Shown here: piece after piece, positions 27,010 to 36,709 of the stretch
Numbering within the stretch: the stretch's first letter is position 1
Layout of the letters: each line of letters begins with the position of its first letter
Assembly: GCA_013001595.1 (NCBI GenBank)
Contig: JABDMH010000127.1
Location: 62,001-126,000, forward strand
DNA length: 64,000 nt
Reading direction: 5' to 3'
Source of the DNA: Saprospiraceae bacterium
GTDB taxonomy: Bacteria > Bacteroidota > Bacteroidia > Chitinophagales > Saprospiraceae
Program-made: the position numbers and the translations under genes
Notes under the pieces: generated by a model
Told to the model about the DNA's origin: nothing
What the model saw: only the letters and a program-made list of their open reading frames with translations
The model's database searches: none

Positions 27010-28545
27010 CTACATATGTACGATCCGAGTATAGCGGGCGCCATCAACTTCCATATTCCAAACGAATCTTGGATTGGCTTCCCTCTTTTTCTTACTTATG
27101 CGCGGCTTCCAAACAACTTCAGCATAAGAAGCTGTCGTCGATTGAGACTTAAGTTTCTTCAGCATATTGCCTTCAGTATCTTCTATCCACGACTGAATAT
27201 TGTGCAGCCTGTTGGATTCATCCATGAAGACCGGCAATTGATAGTGCCCCTTGGTTTGCATTACATCGCCAACACGGGATTGCGGCATGTCCATGATTGG
27301 AATGTGGTATTTTTCTTCTTGCTGAGAGAGATTGTGTCTACTTAAATTATTCTGAGCAGCACTTCCGATTTCATGCCTCTCTTCTGAAATACGCAGAAAA
27401 GAAGCATTCAAATGGCCATCCTCGTTTTTGCCATCCTTTGTTTCGATGGCAGCATATCCATTCTTTTGTCGAAACTCATTCACCAAGTTTAGAAGATAGG
27501 TATCGATCGCCAGTGGATCCTTACTGATGGTTAAACTGTTGGTATGAAAAACCTTTCCTGCCAAGGGGCCTCCATGATATACGCCAACCAGGGCATCCAT
27601 CACATTGAGGATGCAAGGAGTGATCTCGTCCAGTGATTTATAGAAGACCGGAACGCATAGCCGGGTACCTGGGTAGGGGCTGTCCAAACGCCTCCAGGTT
27701 GATCCGTGGGTACCCATGGGATTATTGGTACATCCGTAATTATTTTTCATGACACCTGTCACCCCGGCTTCCCGATGATCTTTGGCAATGGCTATATTGA
27801 TCATGTAGTCATTTTCAAATACGGGTCGTTTCACTTTTTGATGTGCTCTGTACTCCTTAGGATAGCCTGGTGCCGCCGTAAACTCCGGGGCATCCTCAGG
27901 GATTTCCAATTTATTTCTGGGATTCACCCAATGAATACCATAGGCCCCTTTAGGACGATCAATGTACAAGTCCTTTTCATCTACCTGAACTGGCCGATAA
28001 CCTTGCACTAGAGGAAAGAATCGGCGTGATCCCCCCGAATAGAGGGTATCAAAAATCGTAATGTTTTCGACCGGAAAATTGCCATCCAACATCTGTGACA
28101 AGCCATGCACGATTGCATCAGAAAGGGCCACCTTTGGGCCAAAGGGACAACTTACTTCATTCCAATTGTTTTCCTCCACTGGTTCGCCATACGAGAGGTT
28201 AATCTTTATGCTCACTGTCGTATTCTCATTGAGTTTGCCAGCCGGAAATAGCGACTCCCAAGCTTTACCCAACTCTGATTTTCCTGTCAATTGCTTCACC
28301 GCAGCATCCATCATATTGGAGACCCGAACCCGATTTACGGAAAAGGAATTGATCAAATCGACAATCACTCGATCATTGTTGGGCACCTTCCCTTTACTAG
28401 TAAACAGGGAGGTAGCTTTGTCATCAAAGATGCTTACCAGGGGAGAACCCATTGATTGATTGAACAAGAAATGGCTGGTTTGCCAAGGCAGAGACATAGC
28501 CATGGCGGTCTGAGATGCATTGCGTAAGAATCCTCTTCGTTTCAT
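27010..28545 (-). CDS. Exported DUF362 family protein
   Basis: The 511-residue protein starts MKRRGFLRNASQTAMAMSLP, a Tat-type signal, and has the DUF362 sequence pattern: VSIKINLSYGE near residue 112, a DAIVHGLSQML segment, ITIFDTLYS, and MKNNYGC followed by a glycine-rich stretch. DUF362 proteins include iron-sulfur or redox-linked members, but I see no classical ferredoxin cysteine cluster here. The protein is therefore annotated only at family level. The upstream neighbour on the same strand is the DUF1697 gene (66-base gap), and the downstream neighbour is the CxxCH lipoprotein. Confidence 0.7.
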   Translation of the reverse strand: MKRRGFLRNASQTAMAMSLPWQTSHFLFNQSMGSPLVSIFDDKATSLFTSKGKVPNNDRVIVDLINSFSVNRVRVSNMMDAAVKQLTGKSELGKAWESLFPAGKLNENTTVSIKINLSYGEPVEENNWNEVSCPFGPKVALSDAIVHGLSQMLDGNFPVENITIFDTLYSGGSRRFFPLVQGYRPVQVDEKDLYIDRPKGAYGIHWVNPRNKLEIPEDAPEFTAAPGYPKEYRAHQKVKRPVFENDYMINIAIAKDHREAGVTGVMKNNYGCTNNPMGTHGSTWRRLDSPYPGTRLCVPVFYKSLDEITPCILNVMDALVGVYHGGPLAGKVFHTNSLTISKDPLAIDTYLLNLVNEFRQKNGYAAIETKDGKNEDGHLNASFLRISEERHEIGSAAQNNLSRHNLSQQEEKYHIPIMDMPQSRVGDVMQTKGHYQLPVFMDESNRLHNIQSWIEDTEGNMLKKLKSQSTTASYAEVVWKPRISKKKREANPRFVWNMEVDGARYTRIVHM

Positions 28546-28610
28546 GTCAATAAGTTAATAAGAAAATGTGAACCATGTAAAAATCGATAAGGTAATCGAT
28601 ACGTTTTTGA

Positions 28611-29168
28611 TCATTGGGAGGAAACCGATATCTTCTTTTCTATTCTGCCTATGGACTTCCAGTTTCGCGTGGTGATCTCCTTGCCATAAAACTGTTCCAA
28701 GGCCTCCATAGCTTTCGGTGTCTTTGATACCGACAGATCTAATGTGCTTAGAACATTGCCATCGCTCTGCTGCAGAATGCAATATGAACCGTCGTCACTA
28801 GTCCATGGCAATGTCAACTCGCTGTTCACTTCCTTTTTGAGAAAAGAAATATATAGTCGAGTTTCTTTGGTTAAGTGAATATCCTGAAACGGCTCAGACC
28901 GATACAAATCAATTAGTGTCGAAGATCTTCTGATAATGGTAGGTATTGAGAATCCAAAGTATGTTTCAAGGTGCTGTTCTATTTGCTCTTCAATCGTTTT
29001 TAGGTTTTCCCCGTTTGTATCAAAGATAATATTCCCAGAATTCAGGATGGTAACCGGATTTTGACAACCTACCTTTCCCAGCTCTTCACGCAATTCTGCC
29101 ATCGGCACTTTATGATGTCCACCCACATTGATCCCACGTAAAAAAGCAATATAATTCATAACTGTCAT
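28611..29168 (-). CDS. DUF1697 domain protein
   Basis: The 185-residue protein matches the DUF1697 family: YIAFLRGINVGGHHKVPMAE at the start, LNSGNIIFD in the middle and a TPKAMEALEQFYGKEITTRNW segment near the end, at a length typical of the family. The function is not established. The start is either residue 1 or the ATG three codons downstream. It is 66 bases upstream of the DUF362 gene, which may be co-transcribed. Confidence 0.85.
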   Translation of the reverse strand: MTVMNYIAFLRGINVGGHHKVPMAELREELGKVGCQNPVTILNSGNIIFDTNGENLKTIEEQIEQHLETYFGFSIPTIIRRSSTLIDLYRSEPFQDIHLTKETRLYISFLKKEVNSELTLPWTSDDGSYCILQQSDGNVLSTLDLSVSKTPKAMEALEQFYGKEITTRNWKSIGRIEKKISVSSQ

Positions 29169-29370
29169 GCATTTTTAGTACACTTCAAAAAGGACGCGAA
29201 TCCACATTTCAATTACCAGATGTAAAAATAAATAATTCAAGTTTCGGCGGCAAAACGCTATTCAGAAAGTTGAAGGGTAGCGGCAAAATGTCCCATTGAC
29301 GCAGGCTCAGGGAGGCTGAACTTATTGGGTTGGACCTCAGAAGAACCAAAATGGGTCTAATATGCTAAAG

Positions 29371-31503
29371 TTAATTGATGAGCCACACTGGTGGAGCGAA
29401 GGCTCCATTTTTCGCAACATCCCATACTTCCAACCGAACCCATTTACGTCCACTTAGATCCATGTCAAGGTTCCAAACATCCTCACCAAAGGCTTCGGTA
29501 TCCGACAAATCTATTCGATGCCGATATACATGTTCGCCATCACCAGATATGATCTCAATATGGTTCAGTGGAAACGTCCATTCAAGTGCTACATTAACTG
29601 TCACGTCATCAACAACATGCAGGGTTTCACCACTAAGCTTACCATCAAGTGAAAAATCTGTGATCAAAATCTCACCGGTAGTCGTAAAGTATTGGCCATT
29701 CCTAAGCACATCAAGGACCGATTGCCATCCATCTGAATAGTTGGGGATCTCATCCAAACGTAAATAATTCACATTCATATGGGCATACTGCTCATGATCA
29801 GGATTCACTTTGAACACATCCACCTCCCCCAGTACGAGTTTCTTTTCACCCCAATTGGCCATATCATCTTGCAATTGCAACACCCTATCGCCCAGACGTT
29901 CCTTTGATAAATCTGTAGGCATATTTTTCCAAGCTGCACCCAAGAATCGATCGGATCGATAGAATTCTTGGTCTTTATATTGGTCTGGAAATCCCGTAGA
30001 TCCTTTGATCCTGGGATGAGCAGTCCAGAGCAAACCTCCCTCCCGTTTAAAAAGCTCAAGTGTTTCGGCCTGACTTCCCAAATGGTAGACCCGACCATAG
30101 TGGGTATCTTCCTCCAGAAAGGATCTTCCTTCAGTATTATTCAATACCCAATACACAGGTTTAGGAAAGAAGCTAATCCAATGGCCACCCAAGTGAACAT
30201 TGGGCTCCTCCCCTGGTAAGAGGAGAAATTCTTTATCCGACAGTCTTTCGCATTCATTATGCATCAATTCGAGTAAGGGCAATCGGTCTCCAGCATGAAG
30301 ACGTGGTGTTCTGCTGTTGTGAAATTCGGCTAAGTGCACGATTTCTACATTCATCCCTTTGAAAACCTTTACAAATCCTGGTTCAATCAAATCATTGGGA
30401 AGTAGGATTTGATCCGGCTTCCAATTTTCTGGATCGGGTTGTCTACTCACCAAATCCAACGTGTGCTCAATGTGATAGTGGCTAGAAAAGGTAACCGATC
30501 CTGGCAGCTTTTTGAATTGGTCATTCCTCGTATACTGCCTCACAGTTTCCAACGTACTTTCCACATCACCACTAGAAGCCAGCAGGAAAAAACTTAAACT
30601 CTGTGCTGATCCCGGAGGTGCATTAAACCAGGGTACATATCTCTTGTCACCATCCAAAGGCAGGCGGATACCCAAACCCAACCGATCGCTTTTATCTCTG
30701 TAGTTTCTCCCCGCCCAATTGAATCCGAAATTGTCCGAAAAATCTAAGGGGTAAAAATACTGATGTGGAGTTGGGAAAATGGCTAAGGAGCCTGTCTCCG
30801 CCTCGGCAGCGACCGTGCGAAAACGTGACTTGATTACTTCTGCTTCTGCAATCATGTTTTCTACCTGTGTCAGATTGCCTTTGAGATCTGTCCAACCGAT
30901 ACGCTTCCAATCAGGATCCGCTGACACAATGCCCGCGTCATAGACTATTGCCCTTCCATCTTGATCCGTTTGCACCACCCCTTCCACATGAATCAATGGA
31001 CTATTTGCGTAGAACGTAAAAGCAAGCGCTCCCTTAAAAGGCCCGGCATTTAGTGAGTCAATCTCAACCGTGCACCGCTTTCCACTACTTTTCACCCTCA
31101 CATTTCTCACCGAAAGTTCAGCCAAATAGCTATCATAAGGCTTATGATGCACCTTATCAAAGAAGATGGTCCATCCATCTCTTTTTTCAAGATCACGTTC
31201 ACCCACAGTCAGGATAAATGCTGGATCCACACTTTTTGTAATGGTTCGCCTATTGCCCAGTCCATCAGACATACCCATTTCGGCAATCAATGGTGAGGCG
31301 TTGCCAAAATCAAAATCTATGAAACAAGCTTCATGCTGATTGATTTGCCAAGTGGCCTCCAAGCCATTTTTGAGCAAGTCGATGGAAATGCCACATGCGG
31401 AATCAAAGGCAGATTGGTCAACAGAAACAGTATGCTGTGCCACAGCATAAAAGGACTGCCAAAGGAGGACTGCTATAAGGTATAACGAGTGTTTACTTTT
31501 CAT
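29371..31503 (-). CDS. Secreted CehA/McbA-like PHP metallohydrolase
   Basis: The frame is open to 31566, but the ATG at 31503 directly precedes the signal peptide MKSKHSLYLIAVLLWQSFY, so I use it (710 residues). The C-terminal part carries the diverged PHP motifs FSSHYHIEH, LAEFHNS, GGHWISFFP, WTAHPRI and GEVDVF, followed by a TGEILITDFSLDGKLSGE segment matching the TGDRILLDVTLNGKMMGQ of the hydrolase at 3455-5083. The N-terminal 330 residues form a beta-rich accessory region. It should hydrolyse a phosphoester, ester or glycosidic bond of unknown substrate outside the cytoplasm. It lies 136 bases downstream of the OmpA lipoprotein gene. Confidence 0.65.
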   Translation of the reverse strand: MKSKHSLYLIAVLLWQSFYAVAQHTVSVDQSAFDSACGISIDLLKNGLEATWQINQHEACFIDFDFGNASPLIAEMGMSDGLGNRRTITKSVDPAFILTVGERDLEKRDGWTIFFDKVHHKPYDSYLAELSVRNVRVKSSGKRCTVEIDSLNAGPFKGALAFTFYANSPLIHVEGVVQTDQDGRAIVYDAGIVSADPDWKRIGWTDLKGNLTQVENMIAEAEVIKSRFRTVAAEAETGSLAIFPTPHQYFYPLDFSDNFGFNWAGRNYRDKSDRLGLGIRLPLDGDKRYVPWFNAPPGSAQSLSFFLLASSGDVESTLETVRQYTRNDQFKKLPGSVTFSSHYHIEHTLDLVSRQPDPENWKPDQILLPNDLIEPGFVKVFKGMNVEIVHLAEFHNSRTPRLHAGDRLPLLELMHNECERLSDKEFLLLPGEEPNVHLGGHWISFFPKPVYWVLNNTEGRSFLEEDTHYGRVYHLGSQAETLELFKREGGLLWTAHPRIKGSTGFPDQYKDQEFYRSDRFLGAAWKNMPTDLSKERLGDRVLQLQDDMANWGEKKLVLGEVDVFKVNPDHEQYAHMNVNYLRLDEIPNYSDGWQSVLDVLRNGQYFTTTGEILITDFSLDGKLSGETLHVVDDVTVNVALEWTFPLNHIEIISGDGEHVYRHRIDLSDTEAFGEDVWNLDMDLSGRKWVRLEVWDVAKNGAFAPPVWLIN

Positions 31504-31638
31504 ATGGGCAATTATGCGAACTACAGCCCCTGCTTGCACAATCCCAAGCCGAAAAAATTGATACACAGGCAGTCTGTCTTTAAATCAGGCCAACGCATAG
31601 CAGGAAGCATCATCTTTGTTGCACCAGTATTTGGGCAT

Positions 31639-32562
31639 CTATTTTGCGACCATGTTAGGATTAAGAAGATCATAAAATTGATCCAGTTTCGGCATGAGCA
31701 CGATCCGGGTACGACGATTGGTTGATCTACCTTCTGCAGTATCGTTGGATGCTAGCGTATTCCATTCTCCACGTCCAGCCGCAATCAATCGATTGGGATC
31801 AATCTCATGTACTTCATGCAGTGCCCTGACCACTGAGGTGGCTCGCTTTACGCTCAAGTCCCAATTGTCTTGCATACAATCATTTTGGATGGGCACATTG
31901 TCGGTGTATCCTTCCACGAGCACCTCTACATCTGGTCGAGATTCTACGATGGTGGCTATCTTGCCCAACACCTCATTAGCTCTATCTGAGATTTGCGCAC
32001 TACCGCTGGTATAGAGCATCTTATCCGAAAGGTTGATAAATACGACGGTCTTATCAACTTTGACTTCTACATCTTCATCGGCTAACCCGTCGGCAAGTAC
32101 GCTTTTAAGATTTACGGCCAATGCCAAATTGATGGAATCTGTTCGGCTTTTTGCGGCATGTAGCAAATGAATATATCTATCCTTTGTCTCCAATTGACCT
32201 AGGGTCTCCTGGATGTTTTCAGTGGCAGATTGGGATAATTGAGTAAGACCCTCCAATTGTTGCAATTGGGCATCACGCTGCGACCGCACATCTGCAATTT
32301 GCTCTTTGAGGTCCTGGATTTGCTCCTGTCTGACTTGCGTATTGGTTTGCTCACTTTTCAGGCTATTGCTCAGACGATCTCTTTCCTGCTGACAAGCGGA
32401 CAAAAGACTCATATATTTATTTAAGTCTACACCACATTCACCTAAGTCTTTCTGGACCTTAGCAAGTTCATCTTGGGTGGATAGTAATACTTTTTTGCTG
32501 ACACATGAGGAGGCAGCCATCAATATTCCAAAGAGTAAAACAAAATACTTTGTCATTTCCAT
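31639..32562 (-). CDS. OmpA/MotB family lipoprotein with coiled coil
   Basis: I choose the ATG at 32562 so that the signal begins MEMTKYFVLLFGILMAAS and the lipobox ends SSC; the ATG two codons later is equally possible. Residues from about 25 to 130 are glutamine- and glutamate-rich with heptads (LKEQIADVRSQRDAQLQQ), a long coiled coil. The C-terminal OmpA domain contains LVEGYTDNVPI, AAGRGEW and STNRRTRIVL, which bind peptidoglycan. The protein would tether the outer membrane to the wall. It lies between the CehA/McbA-like hydrolase and the DUF1961 gene, without clear functional link to them. Confidence 0.85.
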   Translation of the reverse strand: MEMTKYFVLLFGILMAASSCVSKKVLLSTQDELAKVQKDLGECGVDLNKYMSLLSACQQERDRLSNSLKSEQTNTQVRQEQIQDLKEQIADVRSQRDAQLQQLEGLTQLSQSATENIQETLGQLETKDRYIHLLHAAKSRTDSINLALAVNLKSVLADGLADEDVEVKVDKTVVFINLSDKMLYTSGSAQISDRANEVLGKIATIVESRPDVEVLVEGYTDNVPIQNDCMQDNWDLSVKRATSVVRALHEVHEIDPNRLIAAGRGEWNTLASNDTAEGRSTNRRTRIVLMPKLDQFYDLLNPNMVAK

Positions 32563-32728
32563 TACTTTTTTGTTTGCATAAATTGACACAATACAAGGTG
32601 CAAATAGACATAGATGCCTACTTCAGCTGCTAAAATAATATAATTGATGATTATAATATGTACCTATCAGCAGATCAGCACGTGTTAAGAAGGAATGCCC
32701 AGTTACAATTATGGGTCCATGGTAAGAT

Positions 32729-33544
32729 TCAGTCCAACACAGATATACTAACGTTCGCATAGCGAGCAGCCCGTGTATACATATGACGTATGCCCACCCT
32801 TCCTTCGGTAATGGATTCGAAGGTGGAGGTATCCCAGGCGAAAAGTCGTGCTACTTCATCATTGCTCACCTGTAAAAAGAGTTGATCACCCTTTTTGATA
32901 CAGATAAAATGGTAGCCTACTCCAGGCTGGAACAATCCGGTATTTTCATAATCTGGTGACAGGCGGGTGTCCTTACCAAAGCTTTGTCCTGGTCTCACCG
33001 GATATCTTCTGGCCCTCACATAGTCAGGATTGCTGCCTTCCTTGAGGGGATATGCAGCATAGCTGATGTGTAATAGGTTCATGTGTCTAAAATACCGATT
33101 CATGTAGGGAACTTCACGGAGATTTGCCCACTGCATAATATCCGCTACATATGGATACTCACCGATGCCTGTGGCCTGAATGTATAGGATATTCACCGCA
33201 TAACTAATGTCATCTAACCGGGTGTAGTCAAATTCAATCTTAATGTCTCCTTCAAAAGAAGATTTAGTCCACAATACATTGTGAGATCCGTTATCTCCGC
33301 GAATGGGTCCCGCAGAAAAGACCATACCTTCTTTCGTATTCTTCACCATCCCTCGGAGGCCATCCAGAGACCATTGCTCTTGCCAATCTTCTGATCCATC
33401 ATCAAAGAAGACCTGTTGCCAAGATTCAGCACGCAGCTTGTCGAACGCACCCTTTTGAGATTCAGTGGTCTGCCCGCTGGACAGCAAGCCAGTCAAGAAC
33501 ACCCAAAAAAAAGTCAGTACATGGTTTCTACCCATGGAAAGCAT
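32729..33544 (-). CDS. Secreted DUF1961 family protein
   Basis: The 271-residue protein has a signal peptide (MGRNHVLTFFWVFLTGLLSS) and the DUF1961 pattern: FFDDGSEDWQEQWSLDG, IEFDYTRLD, PYMNRYFRHMNLLHISY and a final VGIRHMYTRAARYANV. The family has a concanavalin-like beta-sandwich and is found in marine polysaccharide loci. Its start codon overlaps the stop of the BNR-4 gene (TGATG), so the two are coupled and likely work on the same glycan. The start is either residue 1 or the ATG three codons later. No activity can be assigned from sequence alone. Confidence 0.75.
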   Translation of the reverse strand: MLSMGRNHVLTFFWVFLTGLLSSGQTTESQKGAFDKLRAESWQQVFFDDGSEDWQEQWSLDGLRGMVKNTKEGMVFSAGPIRGDNGSHNVLWTKSSFEGDIKIEFDYTRLDDISYAVNILYIQATGIGEYPYVADIMQWANLREVPYMNRYFRHMNLLHISYAAYPLKEGSNPDYVRARRYPVRPGQSFGKDTRLSPDYENTGLFQPGVGYHFICIKKGDQLFLQVSNDEVARLFAWDTSTFESITEGRVGIRHMYTRAARYANVSISVLD

Positions 33545-34935
33545 CAGTTAATTTTCACCAGCATTAAAGGACTAAGCGGGCCTTCGGGAATGACGGCTGG
33601 TGCGTGACGACCGTGGCTCGGTGGACGAGTTTCCCATTTAAGGGTATATTTCTCACCATTGTCCAAAACTCCTGCGCGGTCATCTACCAATCGCACATCC
33701 ATATTGGGTAAATCCGTAATTTTTGTGTGTATAGCATTGGGATACTTTGGTCGCACCCATGTGGCATCATCCATATTTGCCAGCGTATTTGGATCTATGG
33801 TATACCGACCGCTGTTTCCGGTTTCAGTCTCCCAATCAATCACCAGCGCTCCGGCACCAGAAAAACCGACCAAATCAAACGTAGCTCCAGCAGTCATCTG
33901 GTCCCCTCCCTCAAAAAATTTCCAGCGAAATTGCCAATCGGAGATCTTTTTCAATTTCCATTGTCCGTCCAAAAAGGCTGCCAGGTACAATTGAGTCATG
34001 CCCTCCTTATCGTATTTGACATATGCGATGATGGGTCGGTCATCTGGAGATATAATAATTTGGTACCGACTGTTGTGCATGCCTCCCCTCGATAGTGTAC
34101 CATCTACGATGACCTGAGCATCATCCGGCCGAAAAGGCAAACTCACTTCCTGTCCAGCACCGTTTTTCCATGACTTGAGATCTGGACTTGTAGCATAACA
34201 AATCTGATGACTAGTGGCGACTTCTGGAGTCCATCTCCACATCCAAATGAAGTGAAAGTTTCCATCTGAGTCTTTGCTCCAACGATGGTAGGCTGCCCGA
34301 TCATCATCTGCCTCAATGCCTTCAAAAAGGGGTTGCTTTAAATATCTTTCCCAGCGCCCCGCCCTTGAAATATACCGGTTCACCAGAATGTTGCCATTCC
34401 CACAAGTCCCAGATCGATATGAAAATAACAGACTGCCTTCCTGGTCAAAAAAGAACCTTGGATAGGTGACACTTGCTTCGTCTTCACCAATCATCTGATT
34501 GATTTCCCGTAGACTCTCGACATCATAGGGTCGAGTGGTTCGGTAGTATACCAAGGGGTGTGTATGCATATTTCCACTCACATGGATGTGTCCCTTCCTA
34601 TCCAGCGCCATGACCACGGAATTATGAGAATCCCACATGAGTTTACTCGAAAGGGTCTTTCTCGTCCAGGTCTCGTTTCCCCATTCACGAGACGCCACAG
34701 TCATCATCCTATTTCGATCATAATAGGCCACAAACTGTCTATTGCCGGCCGTTTGCAAGTCAAACCATACTCGATTTGCTGCCCAAACAGAATCGACCTC
34801 TATCTCCTCAACAATTTGTGGTTCAGCGCTTTGAAGATCCTCATCCTCGGGAATGTGTACATGTTGAGTCACAGGGGCGCATGACATCGCTATCAAAGTC
34901 ACCCATATCAACCAAAGCTCGGTTCTATGCTTCAT
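33544..34935 (-). CDS. BNR-4 family beta-propeller lipoprotein (PL24/PL25-like)
   Basis: I choose the ATG at 34935, which gives a lipoprotein signal with lipobox IAMSC. The mature protein has the BNR-4 propeller motifs: WDSHNSVVMALD followed by HVSGNMHTHPLVYYR, YPRFFFDQEGSLLFSYR, and a late ADDDRAAYHRWSKDSDGNFH. The conserved histidines and tyrosine/arginine placement recall ulvan lyase families PL24/PL25, in which a histidine and tyrosine catalyse eliminative cleavage, but I cannot confirm the catalytic set. It is co-translated with the DUF1961 protein and upstream of a sulfatase-GH43 set, so it may act on a sulfated polysaccharide. Confidence 0.7.
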   Translation of the reverse strand: MKHRTELWLIWVTLIAMSCAPVTQHVHIPEDEDLQSAEPQIVEEIEVDSVWAANRVWFDLQTAGNRQFVAYYDRNRMMTVASREWGNETWTRKTLSSKLMWDSHNSVVMALDRKGHIHVSGNMHTHPLVYYRTTRPYDVESLREINQMIGEDEASVTYPRFFFDQEGSLLFSYRSGTCGNGNILVNRYISRAGRWERYLKQPLFEGIEADDDRAAYHRWSKDSDGNFHFIWMWRWTPEVATSHQICYATSPDLKSWKNGAGQEVSLPFRPDDAQVIVDGTLSRGGMHNSRYQIIISPDDRPIIAYVKYDKEGMTQLYLAAFLDGQWKLKKISDWQFRWKFFEGGDQMTAGATFDLVGFSGAGALVIDWETETGNSGRYTIDPNTLANMDDATWVRPKYPNAIHTKITDLPNMDVRLVDDRAGVLDNGEKYTLKWETRPPSHGRHAPAVIPEGPLSPLMLVKIN

Positions 34936-35120
34936 CGGATCTATTAAAATCATTCATTCGACCTTGATCTTTGGCAAATTTTAGTACCAACCGTAAGCAA
35001 GATGGATGAGTCAATTCGGGAAAGTACGATTTTGGATATGATTCCCGCCAGTACCGGCAAACATTTCCATGGTCATATTGCTCTAATAATAAAAAATAGC
35101 TACCTATTTCAGGTGTAATA

Positions 35121-36449
35121 TTACCTAATGGTAAAAGAATCAACCCAGCAAAGTTGATCACCTTTTCCCTGAAAGACCACGCAGAGATCAACTCCATCTG
35201 ATACCTCCTCAAGCTGGCACTTTATGACTTGCCATCCCGATGAATCCTTTTCTACAGAGCAGAAACCCAGCAATTCACCGGTGGAATCCTTTCTACGAAG
35301 CTCGATTTGCATGTCGCGGTGTACATAGATGTTCATTTCCAGTTCGCTCCCGGCTCCAATCCCTTGGATATTTGGATAAACCAAATAATCTCCAGGATCA
35401 ATGTGATCGATGACAAAACCACCATCTGCCACTTCTTTTTTTACCGCCCCTTCTGCTTTAAAATAGTCTTCGGCCTCAATTCTACCTTGCTGAAGCTCAT
35501 AGCGTCCCACACCGATGCCATCTACCCGGATGGGTGCAATTTCACCATCTTCCTTATAGTGGACATAGCTTATGAAGGTGTCGCGAAATCTGCGGTTACC
35601 TGTCTGACTCATATCGCAATAGGCGAAATACCATTGATTGTGCCATTGAAAGAAAGATCCATGACGTCCTTGTAAAGGCCCGTGTGGCCAGGTTGGCTTT
35701 TTATAACCAGGTGCGAAGCTTTTCGTATTCATGATGGTTCCCATATAATCATAAGGACCATACAAATGATCAGACATGGCGTAAAAGGCACCCCAAGACA
35801 GGTAATATTTGCCATTATATTTGTGAAGAAAAGGTTTGTCATCCGTTGAATCTGGACCATATGGTCCGATGGGATTATTGATCACTATTTCCACAGGGTC
35901 CCCTGCCAGACTGATCATATCGTCATTGAGTGGAGCCATATAATAGTCCCAGACTCCGAACAGAATATGAAATTCACCATCGTCCTCCTGAAAAATGGAC
36001 ATGTCGTATTCATCCGTTGGAGTAAGTTCGTGGTAAAGCAGAGGCTTCCCCAAAGGATCTTTCCATGGCCCAGTCGGCGAATCTCCAACGACGACCCCAC
36101 ATTGTTGGTTTCCCTCTGAAAAATACCAATAGTACTGACCATTTCGGTAGGCTGCATCCGTTGCCCAACATTGATCAAAAGGTTTTCCAATGTAAGTTTC
36201 CTCCGGCTTCAATACGCTTTCCAAGCGCCAATCGACGAGATCATCTGATGACCAAACCCACCAGTCATCCATGGCAAAGCGCTTACTCTCTATTGATCGA
36301 TCATGGGTGGCATATAGGTAGGCTTTACCTTCAAATATGTGAATGTGCGGATCATTTACCCCTTTATCTGGCACAATTGGATTTTGCCCACGCAGCGTCG
36401 AAATACAAATAGATACACAAAGCGTAATTAATCCAACCCTATTTTTCAT
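35121..36449 (-). CDS. Secreted GH43-type glycoside hydrolase with C-terminal CBM6-like domain
   Basis: The 442-residue protein has a signal peptide and a five-bladed propeller pattern: GVNDPHIHIFEGKAYLYATH with the catalytic base aspartate near residue 33, DQCWATDAAYRNGQYYWYFS, and DEYDMSIFQEDDGEFHILFG. Residues from about 335 read RIEAEDYFKAEGAVKKEVAD, the opening of a CBM6-like carbohydrate-binding domain. GH43 enzymes remove arabinose, xylose or galactose units from side chains. It lies upstream of the BNR-4 gene on the same strand and faces the sulfatase gene at 36710 across 260 bases. Confidence 0.8.
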   Translation of the reverse strand: MKNRVGLITLCVSICISTLRGQNPIVPDKGVNDPHIHIFEGKAYLYATHDRSIESKRFAMDDWWVWSSDDLVDWRLESVLKPEETYIGKPFDQCWATDAAYRNGQYYWYFSEGNQQCGVVVGDSPTGPWKDPLGKPLLYHELTPTDEYDMSIFQEDDGEFHILFGVWDYYMAPLNDDMISLAGDPVEIVINNPIGPYGPDSTDDKPFLHKYNGKYYLSWGAFYAMSDHLYGPYDYMGTIMNTKSFAPGYKKPTWPHGPLQGRHGSFFQWHNQWYFAYCDMSQTGNRRFRDTFISYVHYKEDGEIAPIRVDGIGVGRYELQQGRIEAEDYFKAEGAVKKEVADGGFVIDHIDPGDYLVYPNIQGIGAGSELEMNIYVHRDMQIELRRKDSTGELLGFCSVEKDSSGWQVIKCQLEEVSDGVDLCVVFQGKGDQLCWVDSFTIR

Positions 36450-36599
36450 GCAGTCACCATATGATTACTTAAGAACTAAGATAGCTCGAATCAATTACTT
36501 CTAGGTTAGCCGGTAATCTAGAGAACCACGATTAGGATTCGATCCCACTTCCTAATTGATGCCTCATGAAGAAGAGATCATTTTTATTAGCTTAAGGGT

Positions 36600-36673
36600 A
36601 CCTCCGAAAACCCGTTTATGAGCTCAGCAAAATTTATAATGAAATTTTTAGATCATTCAGAATTCCCGGAGGT
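36600..36673. promoter_or_regulatory. Inverted repeat ACCTCCG/CGGAGGT between divergent genes
   Basis: The arms ACCTCCG (36600-36606) and CGGAGGT (36667-36673) are exact inverses 60 bases apart. They lie in the 260-base gap between the GH43 gene and the sulfatase gene, which are transcribed divergently. A shared operator for both directions is possible. The downstream arm is also purine-rich like a ribosome binding site but is 36 bases from the sulfatase start. Confidence 0.3.
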
Positions 36674-36709
36674 GCACTTAATTCATTTCACTTCAGTTGG
36701 CCAATTGCT

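Noticed and set aside
26905-27345. 146-aa plus-strand open frame over the DUF362 gene
   Set aside because: It overlaps the DUF362 coding region antisense and lacks any recognisable feature.
34925-35212. 95-aa minus-strand open frame between the BNR-4 and GH43 genes
   Set aside because: It overlaps the GH43 C-terminus and shows no family pattern.
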